DNA of 10,727 nt, from positions 20,218-30,944 of the forward strand of contig NWUY0300020905.1 of assembly GCA_004151065.3 (NCBI GenBank), written 5' to 3'. Shown here in pieces: positions 1 through 6,643 of this stretch (its first letter is position 1; every line of letters begins with the position of its first letter). The position numbers and the translations under genes are program-made. The notes under the pieces were generated by a model. The model saw only the letters and a program-made list of their open reading frames with translations, had not been told where the DNA came from and ran no database searches. The stretch is from Larix sibirica. Its lineage: Eukaryota; Streptophyta; Pinopsida; Pinales; Pinaceae.

Positions 1-44
1 TTGTTACTTACTTTAATTGTTACTTCAATATTACGTTACATCAC

Positions 45-120
45 GTTACAAGATCTCTCCCATACTGGGGGTTACAAGATCTCTCCCATACTGGGTTACA
101 AGATCTCCCCCATACTGGGC
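45..120. repeat. Three-unit ~25-bp tandem repeat
   Basis: Three head-to-tail units start at 45, 71 and 95 (26, 24 and 26 bp). Each begins GTTACAAGATCTC and ends CATACTGG, with one T/C difference in the last unit. A degenerate fourth copy appears at 207-234. The motif GTTACA also stands alone at 35 and 182. No coding potential is visible. Such short tandem blocks are common in plant LTRs and other non-coding repeats; which element this one belongs to is unknown. Confidence 0.9.
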
Positions 121-126
121 TGTAGA

Positions 127-140
127 GCGCCTCTCGGCGC
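127..140. repeat. Short GC-rich hairpin
   Basis: GCGCC and GGCGC form a perfect 5-bp stem around a TCTC loop, in otherwise AT-rich DNA. It lies directly before an AATAAA at 141-146. The structure is seen in the sequence; a role in RNA 3'-end formation is only a guess. Confidence 0.5.
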
Positions 141-146
141 AATAAA
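141..146 (+). promoter_or_regulatory. AATAAA polyadenylation-like signal
   Basis: AATAAA on the plus strand follows the GC hairpin and precedes a T-rich stretch. If the TGTCCCGTTACA at 176-187 is the 3' end of an LTR, this would sit about 40 bp upstream of that end, which is a plausible place for an LTR poly(A) signal. The hexamer is common by chance in AT-rich DNA. Confidence 0.3.
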
Positions 147-174
147 TCATTTTTTACTTTTTACGTTTTATTAG

Positions 175-200
175 GTGTCCCGTTACATGTAACGGGACAC
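175..200. repeat. Perfect 26-bp palindrome with LTR-terminus-like halves
   Basis: The left half GTGTCCCGTTACA is the exact reverse complement of the right half, with no loop and no mismatch over 13+13 bases. The centre reads GTTACA/TGTAAC. Plant LTRs typically begin TGTAAC-like and end GTTACA-like, so the block could be the 3' end of one LTR touching the 5' end of another, or the tip of an inverted-repeat element. It could equally be an isolated cruciform-forming sequence. No integration signature such as an intervening target-site duplication is seen. Confidence 0.85.
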
Positions 201-272
201 ATAGATGTTACAAAATCTCCCTCACATCTTCTGGCTTTGATTACCGGCTGACGGTTTGCTTGACCTACCATC

Positions 273-273
273 N
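273..273. other. Ambiguous base at the edge of element A
   Basis: A single N separates two unlike sequences. To the right, element A reads on the minus strand through the integrase linker motif YCILDEYLYW. To the left the homology stops and a repeat-rich block with different composition begins. It may be a contig join or a true insertion or deletion breakpoint sequenced poorly. Confidence 0.8.
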
Positions 274-590
274 CCAGTACAAATATTCATCCAATATGCA
301 ATATTTAGCTTCCTACAATTTGGGTGACCTTTCTTGTGATTTGATTAAATAATCATGACATTTTAAATTTGTCAAAAAGTAAACATTGTCTCCATACCAC
401 TCATATTCTTGAAATTTCTTGTTTACCTTCATTGTATCATCCAGGGAGTCTTCAATTTCTCCTAGCTTCTCTTCTTCTATCAATTCTGAAATCAAATTTA
501 AGTCCAATGCCTCACAATTTGACTCAACCATCAACTTGGCCAATCCCTGGCCCTTCACTAGTTTGGTGGGTTTTATTTCTAGATCATACT
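274..590 (-). pseudogene. Element A: RNase H to integrase linker, truncated
   Basis: This follows the RNase H without a break. It contains IKPTKLVKGQGLAKLM, a conserved tether motif at the end of the RNase H region in this group of plant gypsy elements, then an acidic stretch and WYGDNVYFL, which leads towards integrase. A TAG at 313-315 interrupts the frame. Beyond it, the codons for YCILDEYLYW continue in the same frame up to the N at 273. The HHCC zinc finger and catalytic core of integrase are not present. It would have belonged to the pol polyprotein cleaved by the element's own protease. Confidence 0.75.
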
Positions 591-1221
591 GTTGAATTTT
601 AGAAATCCACTTTCCTCTTCTACCTTCACTGTCGTCTTGACACAAAATATATTTAACTGTGCTATGTGGAACATATGTAATTATCTAAGAATGTAAAACA
701 TAACACCTAAAAGATTTCAAATCTTTGACCATTTTATGGGCTTGTTTCTCCATGAGATTGTATTTTAATTCAACATCTCTAAGAGCTTTAATAAAAAAGG
801 ATATGGGTTTTTCATGTCCATCACAATTCTTTTGCAAGAGCACAGATGCAATTGTATGATAGAAATCAAAATAAAATATCAAAAAAGGATTCATATAATC
901 AAGACTAATCAGTACTGGTGTCCCCCCAATGGCTTTCTTCAGTGCTTCAAATGCTTCATTTGCTTCCTTATTCCATTTTACTTCATTGCATGTTTTGAGC
1001 ATGCTGGTAATGATTTTGATCAACTCAGAAAGATTAGGAATAAATATTCTCAACAAATTTATCCTACCTATAAATGATTGTACTTTCTTCTTATTTATGG
1101 GGGTCTCAATTCCCTGTATGGCTGTCTCTCCCTCGGGATCTATTTTGACTCCATCTTTGGATACTATATTCCCTAGTAGATTACCTTCTCTTAAATCAAA
1201 ACTGGATGTCTTGGGATTCAA
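591..1221 (-). pseudogene. Element A: original RNase H domain and RT connection
   Basis: One frame runs through the segment with a single TAG at 685-687. The RT thumb/connection part carries GNIVSKDGVKIDP and QSFIGRINLLRIFIPNL, typical of Ty3/gypsy pol. The RNase H part has the first acidic residue in IFYFDFYHTIASVLLQ (codon near 867) and the glutamate in YNLMEKQA. The position where TDH normally supplies the third acidic residue reads VPH (664-672). The domain ends near DDSEGRRGKW. RNase H degrades the RNA strand of the RNA-DNA hybrid during reverse transcription. Catalytic competence looks lost, possibly family-wide rather than by decay of this copy. Confidence 0.88.
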
Positions 1222-1960
1222 AGAGAGGCCATATTTTATTCACTTTCTGAAAACTTACTTCAAGTGTGATAGATGTTCATCATCAGTCTTGGATAACACA
1301 GTCATATCATCAAGGTATATAACTATGAATTTTTCTCTTTCTCCAACAAATGTCCATGGAACATTGGAAAGTGGCCCCCGCATTCATTATCCCAAATGGA
1401 ATCTTATCATACATAAATGTTTCCCATGGAGGGGTAAAATATGTCTTCTCCCTGTATTCTTTACTCATGGCCACTTGGTTATACACTGAAAACCAATCCA
1501 TCATAGATATTCTATCTGCTCAAACAACCTTCTCCGAAATTTGATCCATTTTGGGANACTGAAAACCAATCCATCATAGATATTCTATCTGCTCAAACAA
1601 CCTTCTTCAAAATTTGATCCATTTTGGGAAAAGGGTAATTGTCTTTGAGTGAGCATTTGTTGAGATTCCTAAATTCAAGACACGGTCTAATTTCTCCACT
1701 CTTTTTTCTAAGAGGGACCAAATTTGTGACCCATTCAAAGTATTGAAGAGGAATTATTATTTTAGCATCTAGTAACTTCCTCACTTCCCTTTCAATCATG
1801 GGTGGTAAAATATGATTTGTTTGTCTGAGTTTCTGTCTGAAGATATTTGTTCGAGGATTTAAAGTAATCTTATGATCAATTATTGATGTATCATAGGTTC
1901 TTAGATCCTCATACCTCCATATAAAGATGTCTATGTTTTCTTTAAAAATCTTTATGTACT
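1222..1960 (-). pseudogene. Element A: reverse transcriptase domain
   Basis: The RT fingers start near NHILPPMIEREVRKLL, followed by EWVTNLVPLRKKSGE and EFRNLN (usually D rather than E before FR). The palm has MMDWFSVYNQV with the first catalytic Asp (codon 1496-1498), PFGIMNAGATFQ, and an intact YLDD box at 1306-1317. All three catalytic aspartates are therefore readable. Lesions are a TGA just after the MDQILKKVV motif, a 73-bp duplication with an N (1485-1629), a frameshift near 1335 just before YLDD, and stops at 1255-1257 (TAA) and 1240-1242 (TGA). RT copies element RNA into DNA in cytoplasmic particles. Domain identity is secure; this copy cannot make it. Confidence 0.95.
1485..1629. 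repeat. 73-bp tandem duplication split by an N
   Basis: Unit 1 (1485-1556) and unit 2 (1558-1629) match over about 72 bases apart from two transitions (CTCCGAAAT versus CTTCAAAAT). The only base between them is the N at 1557. Removing one unit restores a continuous RT reading frame across MDQIL and MMDWF. This is what an unmerged overlap of two contig ends joined by a placeholder base looks like, though a real tandem duplication is possible. Confidence 0.95.
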
Positions 1961-2399
1961 TCTGTTTTATTTCAGCAAGAACCAGTTTTGAAAGCTAGGT
2001 ATTCTTGGGTGTTTCTTTATCACCAATATTCACCTCTTCAATATCCTCTTCCTTTGGTTGGATTTTAGGAGTATGAGGAACATCATTATTTTCAAATAAT
2101 ATCTTCAAAGGGACCAAACCTTTATGGATGAAGTTACTTTTCAACTGGACAATCTTGTGATTTTCTATTTTTTATTTCAACTTATCATCTATTTCTTCTC
2201 TTCCTTCGTTGTGCACATCTTCTTCTATCTATACGTCTTGATCAATGAAAGTACTAGAAAATTCATCAATAACTTATAAAAATATTTTAATTTGCTCATC
2301 ATATTCAAACACTTTCCATTGTTTTGTATTGTCAGGGATGGATGTCCTATAAATAATTTCGACTTCATGTCTCAACTTAATTTTTGTGGGAGGCTTAAA
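1961..2399 (-). pseudogene. Element A: pol linker upstream of RT
   Basis: An acidic, poorly structured pol segment in the same frame as the RT. Readable motifs include TSIPDNTKQWKVFEYDEQI, then an Asp/Glu-rich run, SNFIHKGLVPLKILF and EEVNIGDKETPKN. It carries several stops, including TAG at 1995-1997. It joins the extra RNase H-like domain to the RT fingers, which begin after IFIWRYEDLRTYD. No enzymatic domain is recognised. The motif run resembles the spacer seen in plant gypsy polyproteins, by my recollection of the family. Confidence 0.75.
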
Positions 2400-2876
2400 A
2401 GAAATTGTTGGTATGGAAAATGAATCATCTCTATGATTTACTTCCCTGGGAATAGATGTGATATTAAAAGCTTCAAAGAAATTATCAATTAAATCCCATA
2501 CCTAATTTCTATAGCCTCTTATTTTTGGATGCTTAGTCTGATACTTTCCCTTTATTTGCTACACTATCAGTTCTAAATATCCAAAAGCATAAATAAGTTT
2601 TATTCCCATCTTCCTTTCTGTTTCCAAACCCAAGACCAATGATTCATATTCAGACATGTTTGTAGTCTCAAAAGTTAATTTAAAGGACAATGCAATTTAT
2701 TCTTTGGTTGGAGAAATAAGAATTACCCCAGCCCCAACTTCATCTTTGGTGGAGGATCCATCAAAGTACATATCCCAAACAGGATCATGTTGAGAATTTG
2801 CAATCTCTATTGTCATCAATTTCATAGGTTCTTCTTTGTAATTAGATCCTGTAGTCAACATACAACATCCCATACC
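2400..2876 (-). pseudogene. Element A: extra RNase H-like domain between protease and RT
   Basis: In frame with the protease, the minus strand reads MYFDGSSTKDEVGAGVILIS, the classic RNase HI first strand with Asp at 2760-2762. SFKLTFETTNMSEYESLVLG follows, with Glu at 2649-2651. Next comes AFGYLELIV, where RNase H normally has FGDSEL, so Tyr at 2577-2579 replaces the third Asp. The tail IPREVNHRDDSFS matches the IPRExNxxAD-type end of the fold. Stops interrupt it, for example after SPTKE and after LELIV. The strand order and motifs support an RNase H fold separate from the one at 591-1221. It lies upstream of RT, unlike the Tat-lineage arrangement, where the additional RNase H follows the original one. 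Confidence 0.85.
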
Positions 2877-3668
2877 TTATTCTATAGTGTATATAGGATA
2901 GTTTATAGGTCTTCTCCATTCACTGAGTATGTAGGAATACCTGGTTTCTCTATAGATTCTTCTTATCTCTCCTGCAAATAGTGGAACAGTGGCATATTTC
3001 ATATCCATTTGCATTGTCCCTACCATTATTTTGGAAAAAATCCTCGATAATAGAATACCATACCTTGGAGGTACATCATCTACCACCACGTCCAACATAA
3101 TACTTTTGGAATGTAACTGGGCCAAATTTACTACCAAATCCTTTATCATTCCCACACATTTGACTGGTTTTGAATCAAAGCTGTAAAGATCATGATAAGG
3201 CTTAGTAATTTCCAATCTTAATTTTTCCATGATTGCTTTACGAATCATATTGTGAGAGGCACCTGAATCTAGCATACAATTGTGTATCAAATTTCCATGT
3301 AAACTCTAAATTACATAAAAAGGAGGTGTGTATTCATTGTTTTCATATTCGACTGCAGGTCCAACTTCAATAGTAGGGGTTTCATCAGCAATGTCCAGGC
3401 TGTCTGATTCGGGATTTGCATTATTTATCTTGAGAACCTTTTCAATTTGCTTCGGATATGCAGGGTGTTGATCTAGCTCAGATAGTGGAATGGACATCTT
3501 AATTTTAGAAAGCTCAAGTTGAAAATTGAAAGACTGAGAATATTTATCCATCTCTCTTGCTTCAGTGGGAAAAATAGAAATCTTTTGATGTACATGAGAA
3601 GGAGTAATTTGGATTTCAGAGGATGATGAAATGCAAGGCTTGACTTTGTTAGCAGGAGGATTATGCAC
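2877..3668 (-). pseudogene. Element A: aspartic protease with N-terminal leader
   Basis: The core reads CMLDSGASHNMIRKAIMEKL, with the retropepsin active-site DSGAS. Downstream are YSFDSKPVKCVGMIKDLVV, a plausible flap and core strand region, and YGILLSR, the LLxR-type motif near the end of the domain. The preceding part (3306-3668) is hydrophilic and has SFNFQLELSKIKM and TPPFYVI, which lead directly into the protease in the same frame, interrupted by TAG at 3306-3308. A further stop ends the frame at 2877. The protease would cut Gag-Pol into its mature parts. The active-site triplet is intact although the gene is broken. Confidence 0.92.
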
Positions 3669-4320
3669 ATAAGAATATTATCAACATATTTCATTTTTGT
3701 TGGAAATTTAACCAATTTATTAGGAGCATCTATATTGGGATGATTTTCTAGTGAATTCCTTGGCCTCAAATTATATATTTCTTTGCTTCGGGTTCATTTT
3801 GGTAAAAATCATCTTGCAGTGACCTTTCATACTCTTCCTGAGTGAGGTGGATCATATCATCATCATCATTTACACAAAGAATATCTTCAGGAGGTTTGAC
3901 ATATTCTTCATTAGGAGGTATTTCCACTATATGTCCAGCATCGTTGGTTCTTACTAGTGGTTGTATGGGAGGGTTTTGATTTATCACATCTCTTTTCAGA
4001 ATATGAGGATTAAAAGGCCTCCTATACCGATTAGTATTTCGTTGCCCCATCCCTTGAGGATTCCTATTCTGATTATGTCCATCCACTCCAATCCTAGTGA
4101 CTTGGTTTGACATACCTTTCAATATTTTTGACATCTCTTCAATCTTTTTATCTTGTTTTTCTCTATTTTTGTCTGATGTATCTGCCTCATATCTAGGTGT
4201 CTTCTTGTCTGCATCTTTTTTATGTTTCATTTTAGCCGAGGATATCATGTTTCCTTCCAAATCTAAAGCATCATATTGCATATTCAGCAGAGTAGTGGAT
4301 CATCTCTCTCTCAGGATCAC
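3669..4320 (-). pseudogene. Element A: gag C-terminal region
   Basis: The longest open stretch (3766-4281) is highly charged: a lysine-rich AKMKHKKDADKK, then an Asn/Arg-rich nucleocapsid-like NRYRRPFNPH, then acidic VNDDDDMIHLTQEEYERS. No CCHC zinc knuckle is visible. The frame extends upstream through a TGA into LRER and STTLLNMQYDALDLEGN. Frameshifts near 3768 and 3672 link it through RPRNSLENHPNIDAPNKLV to the protease leader. It is most likely the nucleocapsid and spacer part of Gag, judging from position and basic composition. Confidence 0.75.
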
Positions 4321-5165
4321 AGAAAATCAGACTCATATGCCCCTCCTACATATGTTACTTTGGATGCAGCCTAGGAATGTTGGATATCTTGAGGAATCTT
4401 GTTGTAAATATTGTTAAATCTTTTATTGAATTCACTGACATTTTCTCCATTCTTTTTCTTTAAAGCTTCAAATTCATTTAGATAATATAGATGATCTCTT
4501 TTTTCACCCCATTTCCTCATGAACGGTTGCTCTAGGGCAGGCCAATAGTTAGAAGGTTATCTATGAAGTATTGAAAATTAGAAATGTGATATTCAACTGT
4601 AATATCATTTTCTCTATCATATTTAGGAAAAATATTGAGATATTTATTAGGCATATCATGAAGATTATTTGGTAAATTTAAAGCACCAAATCTATTGTCT
4701 ATTCATGGATTCACTGTAGGGGGTGGATTTCCTTGTCCTCTACCAACCATATTTAAATGTTCTAAGATAATATTATGAGCCTGAGGGGTGAGTGAATTTT
4801 TTTTGAGGTGGAGTAAAAGAATGATCAAGTCTAGATATAGTTGCACATGATACTAGATAAGTGAACTGGGGTTCAAGAACTGGATTTAAAGGAGTTTCAA
4901 TAATATTGCGCAAATTATGAAAATTACTCAAATCTTTAGGTACTTCATGATTTTCTACTACAAGAGATATCAAATTTGAATTAAATGGAGGAACACCTCT
5001 CCATTGGGTAGTATGAATGTTCCTCCAATTAGTTAGAGAGTCCGGTAGGATCCATAATTCATTTGACTAAGGATTAGTTCTTGTGTGTTTCTTACCAGGA
5101 TCCAAATTTATCCAATGAAGTTTCCAGGTGAATATTCAACCGCAATTTCTACTCGACTTCACCAT
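4321..5165 (-). pseudogene. Element A: gag N-terminal and core region
   Basis: A possible start is the ATG at 5163-5165, about 55 bp after the PBS. The frame continues through NLDPGKKHTRTNP, NELWILPDSLTNW and LISLVVENHEVPKDL, with stops TGA 5136-5138 and TAG 5067-5069. At a run of eight A near 4797-4804 the frame shifts, then resumes with LTPQAHNIILEHLNMVGRG and NRFGALNLPNNL. After another shift near 4557 comes the retrotransposon-gag core: WPALEQPFMRKWGEKRDHL and VSEFNKRFNNIYNKIP. Gag forms the virus-like particle that packages element RNA. The core motif is well conserved; the exact start is inferred. Confidence 0.8.
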
Positions 5166-5219
5166 GCAGACCTCAGACTATCTTCAATTTGTAGCAGGGA
5201 AAATATTGCTTTCACTTGT

Positions 5220-5239
5220 GATCCCTAGTATGGTCGCCA
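5220..5239 (-). promoter_or_regulatory. Element A: primer-binding site candidate
   Basis: The minus strand reads TGGCGACCATACTAGGGA starting at 5239, seven bases inside the proposed LTR end (CTAACA at 5252-5247). A PBS begins TGG because it pairs with the CCA end of a tRNA. Its position between LTR and gag is right. The primer tRNA is not identified with confidence. Confidence 0.65.
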
Positions 5240-6012
5240 TTTTTCATGTTAGTCCCTAGAGTTGAACTAGGATGAAGTGACTCATGTCCGAGCATGATAG
5301 AAGATCATTTGTTTATAGATACCAGAGCTATATCTTTATGCACAGTATTTAATTCTCTTTTTGCAAAAACTTTAACTAGACTAGGTCATACACAGTGTTT
5401 AACAAACAAAATGTGTTCATGCAGAGGAAATTCACAGCTCATTTTAGAATGCAAGGATAAATGGAAATGGAAATAATGGATGAAAACTAGATATATTCAA
5501 GAAGTGATTGATATTATCAAAATTCTTGAAACTAGGCACATTTAGAACGTACTAAAGCTTCAGCACGAAGAATTTCAGCAATTCATACATAGTTGTAAGT
5601 AAAATCAGGGAATGGAGTAATGCAGTCACATTTTCATTACACAATACAAGTAAGAAAAACTCAATAACTTTGCATCATACATGAAAATATTTAAAAGATA
5701 CGACAGAGGCATACAATGATGAATCTCTGACATAAAATTTAACTCTGAAACACTATGAATATCAATGATCTTACAATGAAACTGGAAATTGCATCAAATT
5801 TTCATTAATCGTGAGGATATTTACACAGAAATGGAATGGAACAACAACGAATTCATTGAAGAGAGGAAGAAATCTCTCTGAAATATAGTTGTATCTTTAA
5901 TCTCTTACAATATCAAAATTTCACAGCCAAAACTGCTTCTTGACTCTACAAAAATTAGTTAGAGAGACTCTCTACTAATATTTCCATCCCTTTCAAATGG
6001 AATACAATCCTC

Positions 6013-6024
6013 CTTATATATATT
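6013..6024 (-). promoter_or_regulatory. TATA-box-like motif in the candidate LTR
   Basis: The minus strand reads AATATATATAAG, followed by GAGG and, further on, a CT-rich stretch. It is the strongest TATA match in the proposed LTR and points towards gag, as an LTR promoter should. AT-rich background lowers its weight. Confidence 0.45.
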
Positions 6025-6150
6025 TTTTAGGTAACCTTATTTGGCTCCTTACATTCTAATCAGAAAAGTAAATTAAAACTAAATTTACCTTTTACAAAGA
6101 AAATTTTATAGGTCTTCTTTCCCTAGCTAAAAATGCTAATTTTTTGACAT

Positions 6151-6420
6151 TTAATTTCCTTTTTCAGGAGTCTTCTTCATCTTCCCCCTCATATAGAAAT
6201 TTGGTTGCCCAGAAGACTATCCTATAGGCCCCATTTGAGGGATACCATCTCGATTCATTTGGTGCATCATCTTAATGCTAACAGGACTTGTAGGTGGCAT
6301 GAATGAAATAGGAGGTGGTTAATTTGTAAATGCACTAGGCCCTTGAGTTGTTGGAGATGCTGCTGATTGAGGGTGAATAGTTCTTCGAGCACCATGTAAC
6401 TAATTCCTAGAAGACAACTA
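6151..6420 (-). pseudogene. Unrecognised Pro/Gln/Met-rich coding remnant
   Basis: One minus-strand frame runs for about 90 codons with a coding-like composition and ends at a TAA (6151-6153). Readable pieces include LHGARRTIHPQSAASP, PPPISFMPPTSPVSIKMM and RDGIPQMGPIG. Three internal stops occur, and each (TAG, TAA, TAG) is one C-to-T change from a Gln codon (CAG or CAA), fitting neighbours such as N-x-L, TN-x-PPP and IG-x-SSG. The upstream end is lost by frameshift. I do not recognise the family; a gag or 3'-terminal protein of an upstream retroelement is possible because an A-rich purine tract overlaps its end. Confidence 0.4.
6180..6190 (-). promoter_or_regulatory. Polypurine-tract-like sequence
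   Basis: The minus strand reads GAGGGGGAAGA followed at once by TG. A polypurine tract lies just inside a 3' LTR and primes plus-strand synthesis, so this would mean that the LTR at 5247-6179 is also the 3' LTR of an upstream element whose remnant is at 6191-6420. This is an alternative reading, not proven. Confidence 0.3.
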
Positions 6421-6643
6421 ACCTAGGATAAATGGAGCATGTGAAATTAGAATTCCATAGGTTAATTTTATCTTGGTCATTGAAGGCAAGCTCTTTGGAT
6501 TCTCTGAGGGTCTCAATTAGGTTTGAGTTGTGGAGGATGGTTTCAAAAACATCCACTTCGTGGTCATATACATTCTCTTCCCTGGAGGAACAAGGGTTTG
6601 GGAGTGTGACTTTGGACTTTGGAACCATAATTCTTTGGTTCAC
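6407..6643 (-). CDS. Unidentified short open frame
   Basis: About 78 codons are open on the minus strand, with acidic and polar content such as VYDHEVDVFETILHNSNLIE and NDQDKINLWN. No ATG is present at the 5' limit; the frame simply follows an upstream stop, so it may be an internal fragment. It lies immediately upstream of the remnant at 6151-6420 and could be the same broken gene joined by a frameshift near 6420. An overlapping plus-strand frame of similar length exists, so coding status is uncertain. No domain is recognised. Confidence 0.25.
   Translation of the reverse strand: MNQRIMVPKSKVTLPNPCSSREENVYDHEVDVFETILHNSNLIETLRESKELAFNDQDKINLWNSNFTCSIYPRLVVF

Larger units (their letters stand above)
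274..6283 (-). mobile_element. Element A: truncated Ty3/gypsy-type LTR retrotransposon
   Basis: Minus-strand order is candidate 5' LTR, PBS, gag, protease, extra RNase H-like domain, RT, RNase H, and the start of the integrase linker. RT preceding where integrase should be is the Ty3/gypsy arrangement. The integrase core and the 3' LTR are absent because homology ends at the N at 273. At least six frameshifts and more than a dozen in-frame stops show it is dead. The frame is still easily followed by motif, so decay is moderate. The LTR boundary at the high-coordinate end is uncertain (6179 or 6283). Confidence 0.92.
5247..6283 (-). repeat. Element A: candidate 5' LTR
   Basis: The inner end (5247) is set by CTAACA on the minus strand just before the PBS. 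An outer end at 6283 would give TGTTAG at the start and CTAACA at the end, a 6-bp inverted repeat with TG/CA, for about 1,037 bp. The alternative outer end is TG at 6179-6178, directly after a GAGGGGGAAGA purine tract, for about 933 bp. A TATA box on the minus strand lies inside. The sequence is non-coding apart from its outer ~100-130 bases, which overlap a coding-like frame; that favours the shorter version. No second LTR is in the window for comparison. Confidence 0.5.

Noticed and set aside
45-120. CRISPR-like array
   Set aside because: The units are contiguous with no spacers, and the setting is a plant genome.
121-187. Helitron 3' end (GC hairpin near a CTRR terminus)
   Set aside because: The hairpin at 127-140 is not followed at the right distance by CTRR, and no Helitron 5' end is seen.
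814-1489. Long plus-strand open frames opposite the RT/RNase H
   Set aside because: They lie antisense to clear RT and RNase H motifs and have no recognisable content of their own.
4097-4417. Plus-strand frame of about 106 codons rich in Ser and Phe
   Set aside because: It is the shadow of the charged gag C-terminal frame on the minus strand.
5294-5476. Plus-strand 60-codon frame
   Set aside because: It falls inside the candidate LTR and shows no motifs; length is expected by chance.
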